DNA from: Verrucomicrobiota bacterium
GTDB taxonomy: Bacteria; Chlamydiota; Chlamydiia; Chlamydiales; FEN-1388
Reading direction: 5' to 3'
Assembly: GCA_018239705.1 (NCBI GenBank)
Contig: JAFEGS010000011.1
Span: 1-11,253, forward strand
Length of the DNA stretch: 11,253 nucleotides
In this document: piece after piece, positions 6,119 through 11,253 of the stretch
How positions within the stretch are numbered: the stretch's first letter is position 1
How the letters are laid out: every line of letters begins with the position of its first letter
Notes under the pieces: generated by a model
Database searches by the model: none
The model's input: only the letters and a program-made list of their open reading frames with translations
What the model was told of the DNA's origin: nothing
Made by a program: the position numbers and the translations under genes

Positions 6119-7263
6119 TTAGGTACCCTCAAAAGTTTGCGTGTTACTGATTGCAGAGAAATTTTTACCTCTCTTTCTAAGTCTGAGAGGGTAACAGTCA
6201 TATCGCTATTACCCCCCTTTTCATTCTTGCATCTCAAGTAGGTATGATGCAGTTTGAGCTGCTGGCTTATTGCCCAAAAGCAGAAGGTCCAGGACCAGAC
6301 CCGTCTCGGTGATAGCTCTATAATGTGCGCTTTGGGGTTGCAAAAAACGATATTGGTAAGCCCTGCTCCGTGCGGAGCGACAATAAGCTCTGCAGAGGCA
6401 AACAGCTTCGCCTGCTCAACGACGCTCATATTTTCCAGGAGAGGAAACTCAAACCCATAAGGCTCGAGCATCTTCACAAGCTCCTCTTCATTCAGCACGC
6501 GTCTTCCCCGAGCATTTTTTCTGGAGATATAAATGCGTCTCCCCGTCTGCTTCGGCGCTTCAAGTAAAAATTTTTTTCGCAAAAATTGGATGCTACTCAT
6601 CGGGGCGCAGAGCATAAAGTCTGCTTTTTCTGTCCTTTCAGGCATAGAGACTATCGTGGGGACAATTAATGTCTTGGCCTGAATGTGTAGATCCTCTTTA
6701 GCTGGGATAATTCTCTCCGGCCCAATTCCGAGGATTGCAAGGGTCTCCTCTCGAAATGGTTCCTCTGGGTAGACGGTATGGTAAAAATCGGGCTTTATAC
6801 CGGCCTCTTCTATCAGGCCAATTCGCGGTAGCACATCGATCATCCAGTGGTAGTAATTTTTGGTGGCAAGCGCCCCAATTTCGGCCACTACTGCATCGTA
6901 GTAGACCGGAGGAGGCAAAAAGGGAGATCCTAAAAGGCGATGTTTGTGAGGCTCTACGTGCCATTGGTAGCTTGCATCCATTAACAGCATGTTGTCTTGC
7001 GTGATTGCAACGCCATCTATCCCTAAGCATCTACCTTGAGGAATGGCCAGCACGCGCGACTTTGGCCATGGCTTGGGGACATCTTTCGTTACAGGATTGG
7101 GGTTGAATGGAAAGGGTCTGTTGTCTCTTTCAAGTTTGAGGTCAGAGGGATGCCTTATGGCGTGCTCTTTCGCAGAAATAGCTATTTTTGGAGGAGGTTC
7201 ATTCCCAAAAAGGGAGGCAAGAGAAACGAAGGAAAGAAAAAAGGGATACCCTGTACGGAACAT
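6115..7263 (-). CDS. GT61-family glycosyltransferase (DUF563) with signal peptide
   Basis: A 382-residue protein with the hallmarks of glycosyltransferase family 61, which includes plant xylosyl- and arabinosyltransferases, animal EOGT/POMGNT2 and bacterial capsule or LPS enzymes. Seen in order: an N-terminal hydrophobic segment (5-20) that looks like a signal peptide, NYYHWMIDVLPRI (136-148), RRIYISRKNARGRRVL (242-257), and EQAKLFASAELIVAPHGAGL (283-302) followed by TNIVFCNP, then a short C-terminal region. Length is normal. AGGA lies about ten bases before ATG 7263, a rather long gap. The gene leads a two-gene unit: its TGA overlaps the ATG of the PLOD-type glycosyltransferase. No sugar specificity can be read from sequence. 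The neighbours suggest a shared glycan, perhaps sulfated, but that is inference. Confidence 0.85.
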   Translation of the reverse strand: MFRTGYPFFLSFVSLASLFGNEPPPKIAISAKEHAIRHPSDLKLERDNRPFPFNPNPVTKDVPKPWPKSRVLAIPQGRCLGIDGVAITQDNMLLMDASYQWHVEPHKHRLLGSPFLPPPVYYDAVVAEIGALATKNYYHWMIDVLPRIGLIEEAGIKPDFYHTVYPEEPFREETLAILGIGPERIIPAKEDLHIQAKTLIVPTIVSMPERTEKADFMLCAPMSSIQFLRKKFLLEAPKQTGRRIYISRKNARGRRVLNEEELVKMLEPYGFEFPLLENMSVVEQAKLFASAELIVAPHGAGLTNIVFCNPKAHIIELSPRRVWSWTFCFWAISQQLKLHHTYLRCKNEKGGNSDMTVTLSDLEREVKISLQSVTRKLLRVPK

Positions 7264-7365
7264 GTAGCTTGAGTCCTATTTGCATTTTTAAGCGCAAAAT
7301 AGCAAACAAAGCTGCAACTTTACAACTTAATTTTGACATTGAGATCTAAAGACGATGTGTGAGTT

Positions 7366-7444
7366 TTTCTCTCTGTGATCTCTGTGGGCTCTGTGGTGGT
7401 AAAATTTTAATCACCACAGAGCCCACAGAGATCACAGAGAGAAA
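7366..7444. repeat. Long perfect inverted repeat made of CTCTGTG units
   Basis: Two 33-bp arms (7366-7398 and 7412-7444) are perfect inverted copies around a 13-base AT-rich centre (7399-7411) that itself contains the palindrome TAAAATTTTA. Each arm is three tandem nine-base units, CTCTGTGAT, CTCTGTGGG and CTCTGTGGT. Outside the arms, GAG (7361-7363) and CTC (7449-7451) can extend the stem with bulges. The element ends eight bases from the htpX stop codon. No open reading frame or transposase is associated. It could form a cruciform in DNA or a very stable hairpin protecting or ending the htpX message, although no T-run follows on either strand. I recall CACAGAG-rich intergenic repeats in other bacteria, but this was not checked. 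Confidence 0.9.
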
Positions 7445-7452
7445 GAAGCTCC

Positions 7453-8367
7453 TCATTGCCTCCCACTCATAAGGCGCGCAATGCGCTCTTCAAGCGGCGG
7501 GTGAGAGGCAAAAAGACGAAACAGCACCGACTTCGTATCAGAAATCTTCATCGCCTGAAATGCCGGCTGCTCAGCCTTCGGATCGCGAATAGCAACTACG
7601 CGTTCAAGGGCCTGTAGAGCCCCTACCATCTTGTCTCTTCCCACCAAACGAGCTCCACCTGCATCTGCACGAAACTCCCTGAAGCGAGAAAAGGCCGCTA
7701 CCACCATACTTCCCAGAATCATAAAACAGATCTCGAAGACAAAGACAAGCATCGTATACATAAATGGAGAGCCAATACCTTCATCATCGCGCTGTTTGCC
7801 AAGGCGCATCACCGCATAGGCAAGCACGCGAGCAAAAAACATCACAAATGCGTTTACAACGCCCTGCAGCAAGGTCATCGTCACCATATCGCCATTTGCA
7901 ACGTGCGATACCTCATGCGCAAGAACAGCCTGCACCTCATCTGTGTTCATGCGGTTGAGCAGCCCGGACGAAACTGCAACGAGCGCTCTTGAACGAGTAG
8001 GGCCAGTCGCAAATGCATTGACCTCTGATGATTGATAGATCCCAACCTCCGGCATATTTGGCAGTCCTGCGTTTCGCGCGAGGTCGTGTACCAGATTTAT
8101 AAGCTTACTCTCTTGAGAGTTAGCAGTTTGCGGATCGATAACCACAACACCCATCATCCATTTGGCCATTATGCGCGATAGGCCTAGCGAGATAAAGGCA
8201 CCGGCTATACCCCACACCAGGCAAAAAGCCATGAGCGATTGATAGTCTATTCCATTTTGCGCAAGATAGGGCTGAATGTGAAGAAGGTTGAGGATAAGTG
8301 AAATAGTCACAATCACTAAGGCATTGACTGCTAAGAAAAGCACAATTCGTCTTACCATTGTTCCCAT
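7453..8367 (-). CDS. htpX: Membrane zinc metalloprotease HtpX (M48)
   Basis: HtpX degrades misfolded membrane proteins and takes part in envelope quality control alongside FtsH. The 304-residue protein shows two N-terminal membrane segments (about 7-29 and 45-65), SSEVNAFATG (113-122), the zinc-binding HEVSH (151-155, HExxH), two further hydrophobic segments (about 165-186 and 203-226), and SRFREFRADAGGA (227-239), where Glu231 is the likely third zinc ligand. SHPPLEERI (288-296) is a conserved C-terminal motif. Length agrees with the E. coli protein (about 293). AAAGGA lies six bases before ATG 8367, favouring this start over the second Met. Transcription begins in the 82-base divergent region shared with the next gene; TATACT (8396-8391, minus) could be its -10, but no good -35 is seen. 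Confidence 0.95.
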   Translation of the reverse strand: MGTMVRRIVLFLAVNALVIVTISLILNLLHIQPYLAQNGIDYQSLMAFCLVWGIAGAFISLGLSRIMAKWMMGVVVIDPQTANSQESKLINLVHDLARNAGLPNMPEVGIYQSSEVNAFATGPTRSRALVAVSSGLLNRMNTDEVQAVLAHEVSHVANGDMVTMTLLQGVVNAFVMFFARVLAYAVMRLGKQRDDEGIGSPFMYTMLVFVFEICFMILGSMVVAAFSRFREFRADAGGARLVGRDKMVGALQALERVVAIRDPKAEQPAFQAMKISDTKSVLFRLFASHPPLEERIARLMSGRQ

Positions 8368-8377
8368 AATTTTTCCT

Positions 8378-8407
8378 TTGGTTATTTTGTTTCAGTATAC
8401 CTATAAA
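8378..8407 (+). promoter_or_regulatory. Candidate promoter for the alpha-CTD-like protein gene in the divergent region with htpX
   Basis: TTGGTT (8378-8383) and TATAAA (8402-8407) are 18 bases apart. The -10 matches five of six bases and the -35 only three. It lies in the 82-base divergent gap, 43 bases before the ATG at 8450. Seen by eye only. Confidence 0.3.
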
Positions 8408-8449
8408 TTTGGATTTCGCATAGAATGGATCTCCGAAATCTGGTGAATT

Positions 8450-9532
8450 ATGAAAACTAAGCACAGTGACTCAGCTCTAGCAGGCTATTCTCATGGCCTT
8501 GAAAAGGTATATGCCTTTGAAACAGTTGATCCTCGCACTGTCCGGACGCTCTCGGTCGAGACTGCAGCGGAGCCACAAGCTGCGCCAAAACAGGCTGAGA
8601 CTACTGCGGTACATACCCCTGCAAAGGAGGAGCAGCTTCTCTTCTCTTTTGTCGCGCATCTGCCCTCTCTTCGGCTCCAAGAGCCTATCGAGGTCCTCGG
8701 GCTCACTCCCTTTGCACAAAAAGGACTGCTCTCTCTCAACAAAAAAACTGTCCAAGAGGCCCTGGAACTTATCAGGAGCAATCAGCGCACCCATAAAGGC
8801 CTTGGACAAGGGCATATCGAAGAGATTCAGACAAAAATTGCGGCCTATCTTCACGACCATACAGACAATAAGCCTTCCATTGATTTTAAGGCCCTTTGCC
8901 GCATTCTCTGCCACGATCTTGATTCGAAAGAGCGCTATATTGTGCTCTCGAGCTGTAGCCTTCAGTCTCTTACCACCATCTCTGCTGCAGAGACTGCAGA
9001 AATTGAGCGCTGGACGCGAAAAGAGCGCCTGCGCTGCCTCTCCGCAGCTATCACAAGCTGCCAGACAAAGCATGCCGATTTCCTTAAAGCTATTCTCAAA
9101 CAGATCTCTGAAGCCTATCTCATTTCATGGGTGCAGCAAAGACACGGCTTTACAACGAGAGCAGAGCTACTGCAGTGTATGCAAGGCCTTTCAGGAGATC
9201 CACAGGCTGTGAAGGGCGCTATTCTCCTTCTTGAGCTACTTTGTAGTCCACAGACACTTTTTGACCGCGTACTCGACCCAATAGAGCCCAATGTCTATGC
9301 AGCAAACAGCAAGATAAAGGAAGATTTTCTCTATATCTGCAGGCAGGGAGCCTCCTACTTCTACCACCCGTTTGTTACCTATCCGCTTGAAATGCTTGTG
9401 CAGTTTATCAGGAAGGACCTCACGCGAAAATGGATTGGCTTAGAGGAAGGGTTTATAGAAAAGGTGCTTACAACTTCCTCTCGCTTCACCTACAGCAATC
9501 GGCAAATCTGTTTGGGGATTTCACCAAATTAA
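8450..9532 (+). CDS. Hypothetical protein with RNA polymerase alpha-CTD-like helix-hairpin-helix domain
   Basis: A 360-residue, apparently cytosolic protein that I do not recognise as a whole. Residues 1-65 are low complexity and rich in Ala, Glu, Thr and Gln. Residues 79-134 align well by eye with the C-terminal domain of the RNA polymerase alpha subunit: PIEVLGLTPFAQKGLLSL corresponds to PVDDLELTVRSANCLKAE, and KGLGQGHIEEIQTKI to the hairpin NLGKKSLTEIK. The Arg that contacts UP-element DNA in E. coli alpha (R265) falls on Phe here, and GKKS becomes GQGH, so DNA binding may be lost or altered. Residues 143-360 are predicted mostly helical, with no motif I can name; SKERYIVLSSC..LTTI (159-177) recalls sigma region 4 only faintly. 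GGTG lies five bases before ATG 8450. adk follows after 33 bases. A role in transcription or as an adaptor is a guess. Confidence 0.7.
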   Translation: MKTKHSDSALAGYSHGLEKVYAFETVDPRTVRTLSVETAAEPQAAPKQAETTAVHTPAKEEQLLFSFVAHLPSLRLQEPIEVLGLTPFAQKGLLSLNKKTVQEALELIRSNQRTHKGLGQGHIEEIQTKIAAYLHDHTDNKPSIDFKALCRILCHDLDSKERYIVLSSCSLQSLTTISAAETAEIERWTRKERLRCLSAAITSCQTKHADFLKAILKQISEAYLISWVQQRHGFTTRAELLQCMQGLSGDPQAVKGAILLLELLCSPQTLFDRVLDPIEPNVYAANSKIKEDFLYICRQGASYFYHPFVTYPLEMLVQFIRKDLTRKWIGLEEGFIEKVLTTSSRFTYSNRQICLGISPN

Positions 9533-9540
9533 AGTACAAT
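9512..9540 (+). promoter_or_regulatory. Candidate promoter for adk
   Basis: TTGGGG (9512-9517) and TACAAT (9535-9540) are separated by 17 bases. The -10 matches five of six consensus bases and the -35 only three. Transcription would start near 9547, about 20 bases before ATG 9566. The -35 lies inside the upstream gene, so adk may have its own promoter even if it is also read through. Confidence 0.4.
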
Positions 9541-9565
9541 TGATGCGTTATCTACGGAAATAGGC

Positions 9566-10216
9566 ATGGTTCAAATGATTATTATTTTATTCGGCCCGCC
9601 GGGGTCAGGCAAAGGCACTCAGGCAGTGCGGTTAAGTCAGTCCCTTGGCATTCCTCACATATCAACTGGGGATCTTTTCCGATTCAACGTGAGAAATAGA
9701 ACGCCTCTCGGGCTAGAAGTAAAGAAATTTATTGATAACGGCATGCTCGTACCCGACTCTCTTGTACTCGACATGCTCTTTGATAGGCTCAAAGAGGGTG
9801 ATTGCCAGCACGGCTTTCTGCTGGATGGCGTACCACGTACCATTGCCCAGGCCAAACAGCTCGACCGGTTTTTAGAAACGAAAGAGGGCTTTCGTCTGGT
9901 CCTTTTCCAATTGCTTTTATCTGATGAATCCATTGTACAGCGCATTACAGGCCGTCGCACCTGCCAGACTTGCGGCTCCATCTACCATATAGAAACCACC
10001 CCGCCAAAGCAGGCCGGAATTTGCGATCGCTGTCATGGACTACTCATACAGCGCACCGATGACTCCGCAGAAGTGGTCAGGGAGAGACTGCGCGCCTACC
10101 ATGCCGAGACAAAACCGGTCGAAGAGTTTTATCTGCAAAAAGGTATCCTGCATCCTATTATTGGCTCAAAAAGCCCAGATGAAGTCTTTGAAGCCATGAA
10201 GGGCCTTGTTGCATAA
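9566..10216 (+). CDS. adk: Adenylate kinase, zinc-lid type
   Basis: Adenylate kinase interconverts ATP plus AMP with two ADP in the cytosol and balances adenylate pools. The 216-residue protein has the P-loop GPPGSGKGT (10-18), the AMP-site HISTGDLFR (31-39), LLDGVPRTIAQA (85-96), the lid with GRRTCQTCG (129-137) and CDRC (153-156), and the arginine-containing QRTDD (162-166) and RERLRAYH (172-179). The four lid cysteines (133, 136, 153, 156) form a structural zinc site as in many non-enteric bacteria. One departure is GVPRT in place of the nearly universal GFPRT; the Arg is kept. Two starts are possible, ATG 9566 and ATG 9575 (MIIILFGPPG); neither has a strong Shine-Dalgarno, so the N-terminus could be three residues shorter. 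The PAPS synthetase pathway in this window generates adenylates, but no direct link is implied. Confidence 0.97.
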   Translation: MVQMIIILFGPPGSGKGTQAVRLSQSLGIPHISTGDLFRFNVRNRTPLGLEVKKFIDNGMLVPDSLVLDMLFDRLKEGDCQHGFLLDGVPRTIAQAKQLDRFLETKEGFRLVLFQLLLSDESIVQRITGRRTCQTCGSIYHIETTPPKQAGICDRCHGLLIQRTDDSAEVVRERLRAYHAETKPVEEFYLQKGILHPIIGSKSPDEVFEAMKGLVA

Positions 10217-10269
10217 TTAGCTTCTGTATGATACATATGTCGATGGTATCTATTCACAGGAGATAATTT

Positions 10270-11253
10270 ATGAAGTGCTCCGACGCTCGATTTCTGCCCG
10301 ATTGCCAACCAGATCAGCCCTTCACTCTTATCATGGACGAGGACATTGCTCCCGAGACGATAGGAATATTTTTAGATAAGATCGCCGATCTCCAGCGCTC
10401 TATCACTACGATTGCAAAAGAACAAACTACTATAGCCATCCGGCTCCACCACCTCGTCTTTGAGAAGAAAGAGATCACCACAAAACATACACAATGGACA
10501 CAAGAGCTCCAGAGTCTAGCCCTGCGAGTCACAACATGCGATCGCATACTTCGGCAAGAGCTGGAAAAATTACCTGCCTTCAGAAGCAATAGGATCATTG
10601 CTATGGGCTGGACAGACCTTTTCCGCATACAGCAGTCTCTGTACAGGTTAAATAAAAAAAACAAAGATTTACAGCTCTTCGCAAATTCACCTGTATACCG
10701 CAGTGCTCTTGAAGTATATAAAGACGTGGTGGCTCAATGCGAATCCTTAAAAGCAAAAGACCCCGCAGACCTTCTCGACAAGTTGCGAGATCTACTCACC
10801 TCTATCTCTGGGCCTATACTTGAACAGCAACAAGAAGCAAGCAACCTCAATGCGCTATTAAAGGAAAAAATCTCTCACCTGCACGATAACGCCCTGATGT
10901 TCCTTTACTACATCACCACCACCTGCAAAGAAATAGAGTGGCAATACTACGACCTCTCTCCGAAAGCCAAGCTCCTCTCAGACATCGTAGAACTTCAAAA
11001 GAGTATCTATGACGACAGCGATCCCACGATCCAGACACGTTGGATTGGACGCGATGACGAGATACCGGACAAGATTTCTACCCGCATAGAACAGTACAAA
11101 AAGATGCCGCTTGAAGAGGCTCGCTGCTTTAGAGAGAATAGGGAATGGTTCGTTTCCACGCGATACCCCAATACGTATAAACTGATTGAACAGCTGCAGG
11201 GGCATGCAAAGGTATTGCAGGCAATAGAAAGTGAGCTTGAAGAGATGCTCTCT
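10270..11253 (+). CDS. Unknown, mostly helical protein (partial, runs off the window)
   Basis: From ATG 10270 the frame stays open for 328 codons to the window end without a stop, so the C-terminus lies outside. A good Shine-Dalgarno AGGAG (10258-10262) stands seven bases before the ATG. I recognise no family. The protein is polar, rich in Leu, Glu, Lys and Gln, and probably almost all alpha-helix with coiled-coil stretches, for example around 35-100 (LDKIADLQRSITTIAKEQ and EITTKHTQWTQELQSLALRV) and 150-205. No signal peptide, membrane segment or catalytic motif is visible, and the Cys residues are scattered. It lies 53 bases after adk; TATGAT (10227-10232) could be a -10, but the TTGTTG upstream is only 15 bases away. 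A structural, scaffold or secreted-effector role would be speculation. Confidence 0.8.
   Translation, partial: MKCSDARFLPDCQPDQPFTLIMDEDIAPETIGIFLDKIADLQRSITTIAKEQTTIAIRLHHLVFEKKEITTKHTQWTQELQSLALRVTTCDRILRQELEKLPAFRSNRIIAMGWTDLFRIQQSLYRLNKKNKDLQLFANSPVYRSALEVYKDVVAQCESLKAKDPADLLDKLRDLLTSISGPILEQQQEASNLNALLKEKISHLHDNALMFLYYITTTCKEIEWQYYDLSPKAKLLSDIVELQKSIYDDSDPTIQTRWIGRDDEIPDKISTRIEQYKKMPLEEARCFRENREWFVSTRYPNTYKLIEQLQGHAKVLQAIESELEEMLS

Noticed and set aside
7366..7444. CRISPR array or insertion sequence
   Set aside because: The nine-base units are contiguous with no unique spacers, and there is no transposase, terminal repeat pair with cargo, or cas gene nearby.
8477..9073. A 198-codon open frame on the minus strand inside the alpha-CTD-like gene
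   Set aside because: It lies wholly within a gene with a good start and a recognisable domain, is Cys/Arg/Leu-rich in the manner of antisense frames, and has no ribosome binding site.
8493..9212. A 239-codon plus-strand frame overlapping the alpha-CTD-like gene
   Set aside because: It is Arg/Leu/Ser-rich out-of-frame translation of the same gene and shows no domain.

Overview
The window looks like a stretch of bacterial chromosome of moderate GC (mid-to-high 40s by eye). It holds housekeeping genes (lgt, htpX, adk, a tRNA-Pro) mixed with a set of glycan- or sulfate-modifying enzymes. The style of Lgt (WDP...P.RWYS..FALGF start) and of Adk (zinc-type lid), together with short intergenic gaps, reminds me of environmental, amoeba-associated Chlamydiota. 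This assignment is from memory of those families, was not searched, and is only moderately confident.

Layout. Left (1-865): a free-standing short-chain dehydrogenase/reductase. Sulfation pair (955-3220, plus strand): a fused ATP sulfurylase/APS kinase (PAPS synthetase) followed 46 bases later by a sulfotransferase-like protein. Both begin with a signal peptide-like segment. The sulfurylase half has lost most of its usual N-terminal domain. A CgeB-like GT-B glycosyltransferase (3213-4376, minus) converges on the sulfotransferase with an 8-bp overlap. Next come tRNA-Pro(UGG) (4446-4520) with a plausible promoter and a following hairpin, and lgt from a TTG start (4580-5422). A minus-strand pair (7263 down to 5363) encodes a GT61-family glycosyltransferase and a PLOD/collagen-type glycosyltransferase. 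They are coupled by an ATGA overlap and both carry signal peptides. The second runs 60 bp into the 3' end of lgt. A long inverted repeat built of CTCTGTG units (7366-7444) lies against the stop codon of htpX (7453-8367, minus). Right (8450-11253, plus): a hypothetical protein with an RNA polymerase alpha-CTD-like domain, adk, and a long, mostly helical unknown protein that runs off the window.

How they may work together. The PAPS synthetase would make the activated sulfate donor that the sulfotransferase uses. The three glycosyltransferases next door could build the acceptor. Four of these five enzymes appear to be exported, which is odd for enzymes needing ATP, PAPS or sugar nucleotides. For an intracellular bacterium this suggests action in the host or inclusion compartment, or on the envelope. 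That idea is inference. The collagen-type glycosyltransferase and the exported, shortened PAPS synthetase are the most unusual items in the window.
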